From: Hermodarchaeum sp048939595
GTDB taxonomy: Archaea; Asgardarchaeota; Hermodarchaeia; Hermodarchaeales; Hermodarchaeaceae
NCBI GenBank assembly: GCA_048939595.1
Contig: JBHLPI010000080.1
Span: 1 to 9,141, forward strand
Direction of reading: 5' to 3'
DNA: 9,141 nt
Part shown: in pieces, positions 1 through 5,707 of the stretch
Numbering within the stretch: the first letter of the stretch is position 1
How the letters are laid out: each line of letters opens with the position of its first letter
Notes under the pieces: model-generated
What the model was told of the DNA's origin: nothing
What the model saw: only the letters and a program-made list of their open reading frames with translations
The model's database searches: none
Position numbers and translations under genes: made by a program

Positions 1-1
1 T

Positions 2-1075
2 CGATCCCTATTCAAAGCATTAGACTACCAGCTTACCATAGCTGCTGTTATTGATGGATCAAGTCCAGGACGGATACTTGCCGACAACCCAAAAACACCC
101 ACCAGTGCTTTCATCTGCTCAGTGGAAGGCTACTATCTCGCGGGAAACCCCCAAAACGGCTCGTTTAACCAAGGTCTACGTGATTACATCCTCAACACTA
201 TTTTTACGGGAGATACTGTTCGAGAACACGATGATGACTTGGTTCTATGCATCCATCCTGAGGACTGGCAAACTAACTTCGATACTATTTTCCCTACTCG
301 ACCACCACTGCAACTCCCCCGCCTATACTACACCTGCACTGAGGTGAAAATTGACTGGCAAAAAAAGATACCCAATGGCTTCTCCATCCATCAGCTAGAC
401 CCAACATTTCTTGACTCAAAAAATATGGCGATCCCCGAGCATATTCTCAGTTGGATGCGCATTAATTGGGGCTCCATCGATGCCTTCTGGAAACAAGGTT
501 TTGGCTTCTGCACCGTACACAACCATGAGGTAGTCTCCTGGAGTCTCACAGATTGCGTCAGCGGAAGCAACTGTGAAATCGGCATACGTACCAAACCTGA
601 ATACCGCCGCCGTGGACTCGCCACCTTGACTGCCGCCGCAACCGTCGACTACGCCCTCACCCACGGATACTCACAAGTGGGCTGGCACACTAACATCGAA
701 AACTACGGCTCCATCGGCGTCGCCGAAAACGTTGGGTTCACCAAAAGCCGAGATTACACGTGGCACTACTGCATGATCGACGAAGCCACCCATCTCGCTG
801 AAACAGGTCTGCGACGCTTCCTCCAAGGCCTCTTTGCAATAGCCCTTGACAGCTATGAAAAAGCCTTCGCCAAAGGACCCGTTTCCCATTGGTACTATCA
901 TCAAGCCGCACAGGCCGCCGCAGTCTTACGGAAAAAACAGAAAGCCCTCCACCTCCTCAACCAGGCCATCACTCAAGGATGGCACAATCTTGAATATACT
1001 CAAGATTGCTCTGAGTTCGATATTCTACATGACACTAAGGATTGGCATAAAATCATCAAGCGAATGAATTCCTGA
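2..1075 (+). CDS. GNAT-family N-acetyltransferase with TPR-like tail, 5' partial
   Basis: The reading frame is open from base 2 to the TGA at 1073-1075 (357 visible residues), so the true start is left of the window. The first 40 visible residues (RSLFKALDYQLTIAAVIDG..., then FICSVEGYYLAGNP) look like family sequence, not leader. The acetyl-CoA loop is EYRRRGLAT at visible residues 200-208, inside strand-loop-helix sequence starting EIGIRTKP, followed by N-x-x-N/S and A-x-x-x-GF (about 229-246) as in GNAT folds. The upstream part fits the two-lobed GNAT group related to ZmaR-type acetyltransferases (Pfam GNAT_acetyltran), known to transfer acetyl from acetyl-CoA to amines; the substrate cannot be read here. 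Residues about 265-357 form helical pairs ending FDILHDTKDWHKIIKRM, the usual end of a TPR-like domain, suggesting a partner-binding tail. Likely cytosolic. It converges on the Nuo-like operon. GNAT assignment is firm, TPR tail fairly likely. Confidence 0.85.
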   Translation, partial: RSLFKALDYQLTIAAVIDGSSPGRILADNPKTPTSAFICSVEGYYLAGNPQNGSFNQGLRDYILNTIFTGDTVREHDDDLVLCIHPEDWQTNFDTIFPTRPPLQLPRLYYTCTEVKIDWQKKIPNGFSIHQLDPTFLDSKNMAIPEHILSWMRINWGSIDAFWKQGFGFCTVHNHEVVSWSLTDCVSGSNCEIGIRTKPEYRRRGLATLTAAATVDYALTHGYSQVGWHTNIENYGSIGVAENVGFTKSRDYTWHYCMIDEATHLAETGLRRFLQGLFAIALDSYEKAFAKGPVSHWYYHQAAQAAAVLRKKQKALHLLNQAITQGWHNLEYTQDCSEFDILHDTKDWHKIIKRMNS

Positions 1076-1105
1076 GTTATATCCTGAATGGTCGCCCTAC
1101 CAGCT

Positions 1106-1124
1106 TGGGGCAATACCCCATTTT
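1106..1124 (+). terminator. Short hairpin plus T-run between convergent genes
   Basis: TGGGG (1106-1110), a five-base loop CAATA, and CCCCA (1116-1120) make a perfect 5-bp stem followed by TTTT. It lies 30 bases after the acetyltransferase stop and before the end of the convergent Nuo-like operon. Archaeal termination depends mainly on T-runs, so the hairpin may be incidental. For the opposite strand, a pyrimidine tract (CCTTTTCTCTCTTCT) follows directly after the operon's stop at 1200. Confidence 0.35.
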
Positions 1125-1199
1125 CCTGAGTGATACACCTAGACTCCTTATCTCATATACACTATTCCAATCAACAGAAGAGAGAAAAGGACATTGAGA

Positions 1200-3212
1200 T
1201 TATCGATCGTGGTCTGCGGGGCATTGGTCGAGGCTCCAGTAAATGACTGGAACGTCAGCGATTTTGACACCCTGGAGTAATTTGGGGAACATGACGAGGA
1301 TGGCTCCAAACGTGGGTCCTCGCACTTTCACGCGGTATGGCGTGTTTTCACCATTGCTGACTGCATGAAAACACAGTTCTCCGCGACCGCCTTCTATGCA
1401 ATAAAAAGCATCGCCGGAGGGAATTTTTAGGCGCCAAGTGATCTTTTTGCCATCTGGGGTTTGAGTTTCACAGACGGGCCCGTGTGGTAACTTGTCTAAT
1501 GCTCGTTCGATGATGTTGAGGCTTTCTTCAATTTCTTGTCGCCGGCAGAGAAATCGAGTGTGGGCGTCACCGTTAGTTCCGGTGATAACCTTTACCCCGA
1601 TGTCTTGGTACGCTTCATAAGGGGTGGCAGTTCGAACATCGAACTCGACGCCGGTTGCCCGGAGATTGGGACCCGTGACATCATTTTCAATTGCGGTGGT
1701 CTGGGAGAGCGGAGCGAGATTCTGGGTGCGATCGATGAAGGTTTTGTTGTGGAATAAGAGATCATCGTAGATGTGAAGGCGTTTGCGGAGATAATTGATG
1801 AGGTGTTTGGCTTTATCTTGAAAATCGGGTTGAATGTCGCGGCGGACACCACCAATGGTGTTGAAGATGTGGTAGATCCGTGCCCCGGTGAGTTCTTCCA
1901 GAAGGAGGAGGACATGGTCGCGGTCGCCCCAGATTAAGCGTTCGATGGTATCAAAGCCTGATGCGGCTCCACCAAAACCAAGGTTCATTTGGTGGCTTTG
2001 GATGCGTGAAAGTTCGGCTTGAATAACCCGTAAATATTGTCCGCGAATCGGAACCTTGATGTCTGCCAGTTTTTCGGTCACACCGGCATAGGCTAGTTCA
2101 TAGGAGGCACCATCGAGGACGCAAATGCGTGGGACCAGCATGATGTTTTGTAGCCAGGTGCGGTATTCCATGAGTTTCTCGAAGCCGCGATGCAAGTAGC
2201 CTGGATTGGGTGTCGCTTCTACGACGATTTCGCCATCCAGTGTAAGGTCCATATTGAAATTCCCGGAGGCTGGATGTTGGGACCCAAAAACGATGTCGAA
2301 TTCAGCTTTACTGGCATCTGCTCCTCCAAGGGGATAGGGGTTCACTGCCATTTGCCCCGCATCGGTGTTTATCGTTTCGTCCTTTCCTGTGTATCCACCT
2401 TGAATCGCTTGAATAGCATGAACGACAGCAACACCAATTGGCTCGGGGCGTGGTGGGCAGCCAGCAATCCAGATGTCAACGGGGATGTATTTGCTGATGT
2501 CTTTAATTGTGTTGTAGCTGTCCCAGTACGTTCCTCCGGTCATGGGGCAATTGCCGAGGGCGATAACCCATTTGGGTTGAGGTATCAGGGAGTAGATGCG
2601 GATAATGCGTTTTAGGGTCTTGGGTGTGACATATCCACCAACAATCAGTGCATCTGCATGGCGTGGAGAACCCACAGCTAAGAGTCCAAACCGTTCCATG
2701 TCAAAGGAGCTCGCTACCCATGGAACTGCTTCAATAAAACAGCATCCAGTCATGTAATTTACGATCCAAATGCTCCGCGAACGAGCCCATGCGACAGTGT
2801 TTTGGATTTTCGGGGGTTCAGGGTGTTCGAGTACGGGGGTGACAGCGAGCATTTCGGGGGTATAGTTGAGGGTCTCTGGTTTCATGGTCAGGAGGATGGG
2901 AAAATTCGTAAAAGTAAGGGCACCGGTGGGGCAATTGTCAACGCATAAACCACAGAAACAGCATTTCCGAAAATCGATTTGTGGGTTAAGTCCGGTTTTG
3001 TTTTCTGCTGTCTTTTCGCGTTCGACCATCTCAATGGCATTGTTGGGACAAACAGTTGAGCAGATTTTACAGCCTTTACATAATTCAGGTTTGTAGAGTT
3101 GACGGCCTCGGTATAAATCGGTTAATGGCATATCCGGGGGAAACGAGAAGGTCATGGGTTTAGAGACTGCCAATCCTAGAACGCTTTTTACGGCTTTCAG
3201 AAGTCGCGACAT
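1200..3212 (-). CDS. nuoI-nuoB-nuoD: NuoI-NuoB-NuoD-type triple fusion (complex I / group 4 hydrogenase-like)
   Basis: One 670-residue protein holds three peripheral-arm subunits. Residues 1-110 are NuoI-like: a YRGRQLY segment, then two [4Fe-4S] motifs, C45-C48-C51-C55-P and C84-C87-C90-C94-P. Residues about 135-285 are NuoB-like, with tandem cysteines TGCCFIE (157/158), GNCP (C222) and GCPPRPE (C252), the four ligands of an N2-type cluster. Tandem CC is the complex I form; hydrogenase small subunits use CxxC. Residues about 300-670 are NuoD-like: QHPAS, PGYLHRGFEK, PRICVLDGASY, ELSRIQSH, and the C-terminal SLDQCPADHDR. The [NiFe] motifs RICGIC and DPCxxC each keep only the first Cys (C364, C664), with Asp at 367 and 667, so hydrogenase activity is unlikely. 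The expected role is ferredoxin-type electron transfer in a cytosolic or membrane-docked arm; the acceptor is unknown. The ATG follows nuoC by 3 bases, with GAGAGGGA inside the nuoC end as ribosome binding site. Confidence 0.9.
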   Translation of the reverse strand: MSRLLKAVKSVLGLAVSKPMTFSFPPDMPLTDLYRGRQLYKPELCKGCKICSTVCPNNAIEMVEREKTAENKTGLNPQIDFRKCCFCGLCVDNCPTGALTFTNFPILLTMKPETLNYTPEMLAVTPVLEHPEPPKIQNTVAWARSRSIWIVNYMTGCCFIEAVPWVASSFDMERFGLLAVGSPRHADALIVGGYVTPKTLKRIIRIYSLIPQPKWVIALGNCPMTGGTYWDSYNTIKDISKYIPVDIWIAGCPPRPEPIGVAVVHAIQAIQGGYTGKDETINTDAGQMAVNPYPLGGADASKAEFDIVFGSQHPASGNFNMDLTLDGEIVVEATPNPGYLHRGFEKLMEYRTWLQNIMLVPRICVLDGASYELAYAGVTEKLADIKVPIRGQYLRVIQAELSRIQSHQMNLGFGGAASGFDTIERLIWGDRDHVLLLLEELTGARIYHIFNTIGGVRRDIQPDFQDKAKHLINYLRKRLHIYDDLLFHNKTFIDRTQNLAPLSQTTAIENDVTGPNLRATGVEFDVRTATPYEAYQDIGVKVITGTNGDAHTRFLCRRQEIEESLNIIERALDKLPHGPVCETQTPDGKKITWRLKIPSGDAFYCIEGGRGELCFHAVSNGENTPYRVKVRGPTFGAILVMFPKLLQGVKIADVPVIYWSLDQCPADHDR

Positions 3213-3215
3213 TGT

Positions 3216-3704
3216 CTATTTCCCTCTCGCTTGATAATATTCTTTGTTGACGTAATCCCGCCAATTGAAATCCTTTCGCAGGGGCGGTTTTCCCTTCCAC
3301 TCTTCGAGAAAGAGTGGTTTCAACATCGGATTTCCAACATAGTTGATTCCGAAAAGCTCCCACATCTCACGTTCATGCATCGCTGCTGATTGCCAGACAG
3401 CAGAAAGGCTTTGGAGTCTCGGCTTGTTTCGAGGAATCCGTGTCGCCACTTTCACGTAGAGATTGGATTCAAGATGATGAACGATGTAATACGCCTCGAA
3501 CTCGTTTTGCTCTATCCAATCGATTATGGCTACTGTGAGACAGCGCAAAAAACCCCGGTCGCTGAGATCAGAGGCAACCACCACATAGGTCGCTGGATTT
3601 GTGACAAGTGATAGGAAGTTGTCATCGATTACGATGTTGGTTATGGCGTGCTGAGACTTCAAGGCGCGTGATAAGGATGCCGGCTCTATCGACTCGTATT
3701 TCAT
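3216..3704 (-). CDS. nuoC: NuoC-like 30-kDa subunit of a complex I-type module
   Basis: This 162-residue protein has the family signature SAVWQSAAMHEREMWELFGI (residues 101-120), matching the ERE-x-x-[DE]-[LM]-FGI pattern of NuoC / hydrogenase component-E subunits. It then has NPMLKPLFLEEWKGKPPLRKDF (125-146), the usual NuoC C-terminus that packs against NuoD. No cofactor ligands are expected or seen: NuoC is a structural subunit that helps dock NuoD and NuoI. It is shorter than bacterial NuoC (about 200) but normal for hydrogenase-type versions. The ATG is preceded by AAGGAG with a 9-base spacer, which fixes the start. Its stop lies 3 bases before the NuoI-B-D fusion, so the two are surely co-transcribed and NuoC is the leading gene. 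The order C then I-B-D differs from the common B-C-D-H-I order. A TATA box and a palindrome lie upstream. Confidence 0.9.
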   Translation of the reverse strand: MKYESIEPASLSRALKSQHAITNIVIDDNFLSLVTNPATYVVVASDLSDRGFLRCLTVAIIDWIEQNEFEAYYIVHHLESNLYVKVATRIPRNKPRLQSLSAVWQSAAMHEREMWELFGINYVGNPMLKPLFLEEWKGKPPLRKDFNWRDYVNKEYYQARGK

Positions 3705-3739
3705 GATGCCAGTCTCCTTCAGCGTAAAACGCCTACGCC

Positions 3740-3753
3740 TTAGGATATCCTAA
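3740..3753. promoter_or_regulatory. Perfect 14-bp palindrome TTAGGATATCCTAA, candidate operator
   Basis: TTAGGATATCCTAA is its own reverse complement over all 14 bases. A third identical half-site, TTAGGATA, lies at 3762-3769 and overlaps the upstream edge of the TATA box. In the nuoC direction the palindrome falls just downstream of the TATA box and upstream of the predicted transcription start, where a bound repressor would block polymerase loading. I infer a dimeric regulator acting on the Nuo-like operon; none is identifiable here. Confidence 0.55.
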
Positions 3754-3756
3754 TTC

Positions 3757-3764
3757 TATATTTA
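3757..3764 (-). promoter_or_regulatory. TATA box of the nuoC / NuoI-B-D operon
   Basis: On the minus strand this reads TAAATATA, close to the archaeal TTTAWATA consensus. Transcription would begin about 25 bases on, near 3733-3736, giving a leader of about 30 bases that carries the AAGGAG site of nuoC. The leader also contains GCGTAAAACGC (3722-3732 on the plus strand), a 4-bp stem with a 3-base loop. Confidence 0.55.
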
Positions 3765-3961
3765 GGATAACTAAATAACTACCGGATGTCACCAATTTTT
3801 TGAATCCTTCCTCAAAACTGTGAAGCTGAACGCTAACTACACCAATCGAATTTGTAATCCGAGCAAATGCCATCTCTTATAACTCAACTAACACCTTTCG
3901 AAGCTCCACCTATCACATATACCCTAGAAACCACTGATGTAACCGCAACTTCCTAAATTCA

Positions 3962-4159
3962 CTACTGACTCGCATTGTCATGGCGTAACCTATCCGCACA
4001 CACATAGTACCAAATCGCCTCAATTAAAAAGAACACCGCCAAATACCCGAACACCACATTCCACCATTGCGTCACAAAGAACGACCACACCAGACTCATG
4101 ACCATACCGGTCACCAACAAAACCGACCCATGCACTTCCAACCTCAGAACCTTATCCAT
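3962..4159 (-). CDS. Small two-helix membrane protein, function unknown
   Basis: I do not recognise a family. The 65-residue product starts MDKVLRLEVHG and has two hydrophobic segments, about residues 10-28 and 32-52, each ending in aromatic residues (WSFF, WYYV), then a short polar tail RLRHDNASQ. The start is chosen at 4159 because GGAGGTGA lies 7 bases upstream; an in-frame ATG at 4204 would add 15 residues but has no such site and would place this strong site inside the gene. It lies 257 bases upstream of nuoC on the same strand. Two helices and this length do not fit NuoA, NuoK or NuoJ, so I do not call it a missing membrane-arm subunit. Probably cytoplasmic membrane. Confidence 0.65.
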   Translation of the reverse strand: MDKVLRLEVHGSVLLVTGMVMSLVWSFFVTQWWNVVFGYLAVFFLIEAIWYYVCADRLRHDNASQ

Positions 4160-4166
4160 ACCGCTA

Positions 4167-4174
4167 TCACCTCC
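4167..4174 (-). promoter_or_regulatory. Strong ribosome binding site GGAGGTGA
   Basis: Reads GGAGGTGA on the minus strand with a 7-base spacer to the ATG at 4159. It decides the start of the two-helix membrane protein against the upstream in-frame ATG at 4204. Confidence 0.7.
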
Positions 4175-4272
4175 AACTGAATTCTCAGCTGAATAGACAT
4201 ACACGCATCACCACGTTAGAACACTACCATTCCAAGAAATTGACGCAAGGGCAACATACCCCTAAAAGGACT

Positions 4273-4479
4273 TCAATCTCGTGAAAGCGCGCGTATCTCC
4301 CCTAATAGTTGCTTAACTTCCTCAGGATCTCGCTTAACAAGCCGATTTTTCCGTAGATTTTTTTCCAATATCTTATCAATCAGTTCACTTTGCCCTATCC
4401 ACTTTCTGATAAACTGAAAACCAGATGGCGGATTTGCCGCAACAAAGACACTGATGGTGAACTCTAATCCCTTTTTCAA
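4273..4479 (-). CDS. Hypothetical 68-residue protein with TTG start
   Basis: I do not recognise a family. The product has a short hydrophobic stretch (LEFTISVFVAANPP) and then a charged, helical C-terminal half rich in Lys, Arg, Glu and Leu (residues about 27-68). There is no in-frame ATG. The frame is open upstream to a TGA at 4542-4540, and the first plausible start is TTG at 4479, which lacks its own ribosome binding site but overlaps the stop of an 8-codon leader frame as TTGA. That arrangement suggests coupled re-initiation. Alternatives are a one-base frameshift in a gene whose real start is the ATG at 4502 or 4499, or a decayed gene. Its start and its status as a working gene are uncertain. 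Confidence 0.4.
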   Translation of the reverse strand: MKKGLEFTISVFVAANPPSGFQFIRKWIGQSELIDKILEKNLRKNRLVKRDPEEVKQLLGEIRALSRD

Positions 4480-4502
4480 GACATCAAAAGTCTCGCCATC
4501 AT
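4476..4502 (-). CDS. Possible 8-codon leader ORF (MMARLLMS)
   Basis: ATG ATG at 4502-4497 lies about 8-10 bases after the strong site GGGAGGGGG (4518-4510). The frame reads MMARLLMS and stops at TGA 4478-4476, which overlaps the TTG of the 68-residue frame by four bases (TTGA). This is the same junction used between the ABC ATPase and permease in this window. It is either a leader peptide for coupled translation or the front end of a gene split by a one-base indel. Confidence 0.3.
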   Translation of the reverse strand: MMARLLMS

Positions 4503-4511
4503 CGATTTTCC

Positions 4512-4534
4512 CCCTCCCTTTTTTATTTGGAGGG
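4512..4534 (-). promoter_or_regulatory. Hairpin that would mask a ribosome binding site
   Basis: CCCTCC (4534-4529 on the minus strand) pairs perfectly with GGAGGG (4517-4512) across an 11-base A-rich loop. The 3' arm is the ribosome binding site of the leader frame at 4502, so folding would hide it. The 5' arm resembles the 16S rRNA anti-Shine-Dalgarno CCUCC. It could act as a translational switch; it could also be a chance pairing of purine- and pyrimidine-rich tracts. Confidence 0.35.
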
Positions 4535-4652
4535 TAATTTCAGAACAAAATAAAAAACACAAAAAAAGCAATGATCTCTTCGGTTCAAATCAGTCTTTGA
4601 CTCAAAGGAAACCATAATTAAGTTGCTGAACTAGACATCAATTATTGATTAA

Positions 4653-4685
4653 CAGCTAAAAAGTTAAAAAAAATATCTTTAGCTG
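4653..4685. promoter_or_regulatory. 8-bp inverted repeat around the ABC-cassette TATA region
   Basis: CAGCTAAA (4653-4660) and TTTAGCTG (4678-4685) are perfect inverted copies separated by 17 bases, about 25 bp centre to centre. The space between holds an A-tract with a TATA-like AAAATATC (about 4670-4677), placed to start transcription near 4697-4700 and give a leader of about 35 bases. The layout fits a dimeric regulator bracketing the promoter of the exporter cassette. TATA assignment is moderate; operator function is inference. Confidence 0.45.
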
Positions 4686-4722
4686 GAATGGGAATGGTTA
4701 TAATTACGGTTTTAGAAAAAAT

Positions 4723-4728
4723 AGGTGA
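4723..4728 (+). promoter_or_regulatory. Ribosome binding site AGGTGA setting the start at 4734
   Basis: AGGTGA with a 5-base spacer to ATG 4734. It overlaps the in-frame GTG at 4725, which therefore cannot be the start used with this site. Confidence 0.6.
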
Positions 4729-4733
4729 ACTTA

Positions 4734-5672
4734 ATGAAATTCTACAATCCGAAAAAAACCAGATTCAACAAAATGAAAATAGTATTCATAAGTTCGATTA
4801 TTTTTTCAATACTAATAATTCATTCGGCACCGCAACCAAATGTTAGTGGCTCCAGCAACCTGTCATGGCTGAGAGAGGGTGCTTACGCTCAGTATTTCAC
4901 AGAACATGGACTAGCTGTGTACACATATGATCCCTCATTGAATTTAGAAAATTGCTCCCTAGCAACACGAGATTTGGCTCTCACCAGTAATTTACACATT
5001 GATCCAGAGGAAGGTGAGAATTTTTTGTATCGTTGGGAAGTCATCTCAATAATCGACACCAATGTTACATTAAGAATTGATGTTGATATAACCGGTTGGC
5101 AAGAAAGCTCTTATGAAATCGTCATTGATTCCAACAATCGACAGACATATGATATGGGCACCTTCATTGGCTATTCCTGTTTATGGCTTCCTCAACCATA
5201 TGAAGACCTCTTCGAATCTACACTCGCCTCTTGCCCTCCTTGGTCTGCGAGCACCGACATCACCTTACGACATGATTTTGCTCCCACACCCCAAGGATAT
5301 CAGAATGTTATTGATGTTAGCGCAACTGAGGACGATTTTCAACCACCTTACAATGGATCTCGATCAGAATACAGGTTACATCTATATTACGATGAAGATA
5401 CTGGAGTTTTGATTGCGTCTTTCATCAGGTTGATTCTCCCCTTTCCAGTAGATTATCGCTTTCTTGTTGTACGAGGGATGATCCAGATGGAGACAACTAA
5501 TATTGATTTGGGACCAGACATTCTGCTTCCTGAATTTGGTTCACTCTTTGTCCCTGCAATTTTTCTTGCAGTAATGATAATTGCCATAGTCATATTGTCA
5601 ATAGTGATTTTTTATCAACGGAGAAAAGAGAAGAAACGAAGGATTCGAAAACGCAAGCGGAAAAGAAAATAA
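4734..5672 (+). CDS. Membrane-anchored extracytoplasmic protein with polybasic tail
   Basis: No family is recognised. The 312-residue product has a basic N-terminus (several Lys/Arg in residues 2-15), a hydrophobic core VFISSIIFSILIIHSA (about 17-32) that fits a signal peptide, a polar ectodomain of about 235 residues that begins with WLREGAYAQYF and contains three or more Cys and several N-x-S/T sites, then one transmembrane helix (about 270-293, SLFVPAIFLAVMII...). The last 17 residues are nearly all Lys/Arg. The topology is ectodomain outside, basic tail inside. The start is ATG 4734, with AGGTGA 5 bases upstream. It is the first gene of the cassette, 35 bases before the ABC ATPase, so I infer it serves that transporter as a receptor, chaperone or accessory subunit. 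The tail may hold the membrane surface or nucleic acid. Confidence 0.75.
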   Translation: MKFYNPKKTRFNKMKIVFISSIIFSILIIHSAPQPNVSGSSNLSWLREGAYAQYFTEHGLAVYTYDPSLNLENCSLATRDLALTSNLHIDPEEGENFLYRWEVISIIDTNVTLRIDVDITGWQESSYEIVIDSNNRQTYDMGTFIGYSCLWLPQPYEDLFESTLASCPPWSASTDITLRHDFAPTPQGYQNVIDVSATEDDFQPPYNGSRSEYRLHLYYDEDTGVLIASFIRLILPFPVDYRFLVVRGMIQMETTNIDLGPDILLPEFGSLFVPAIFLAVMIIAIVILSIVIFYQRRKEKKRRIRKRKRKRK

Positions 5673-5694
5673 TCTAGATGTAGAATTCATTAGT

Positions 5695-5699
5695 AGGAG
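5695..5699 (+). promoter_or_regulatory. Ribosome binding site AGGAG of the ABC ATPase
   Basis: AGGAG with an 8-base spacer to ATG 5708, within the 35-base gap after the ectodomain gene. The gap has no promoter or terminator I can see, so the cassette is read as one transcript. Confidence 0.6.
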
Positions 5700-5707
5700 T
5701 CCTTAGC

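Noticed and set aside
122..1075. GTG at 122 as the start of the acetyltransferase
   Set aside because: The frame is open to the left edge and the preceding 40 residues look like part of the family; no ribosome binding site precedes the GTG.
2190..2615. Long open frame on the plus strand inside the NuoI-B-D gene
   Set aside because: It lies antisense to strongly conserved domains and its translation resembles no protein family; it is a by-product of the coding strand.
1200..3212. A working [NiFe] hydrogenase
   Set aside because: Two of the four nickel-ligating cysteines are aspartate and the NuoB-like part has the tandem CC of complex I.
4160..4204. ATG at 4204 as the start of the two-helix membrane protein
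   Set aside because: It has no ribosome binding site, and the strong GGAGGTGA site would then lie inside the gene.
4697..4704. TTATAATT as the TATA box of the ABC cassette
   Set aside because: Transcription would start near 4726 and remove the ribosome binding site at 4723-4728; the upstream A-tract fits better.
4725..4733. GTG at 4725 as the start of the ectodomain protein
   Set aside because: The GTG lies inside the AGGTGA ribosome binding site that serves ATG 4734.
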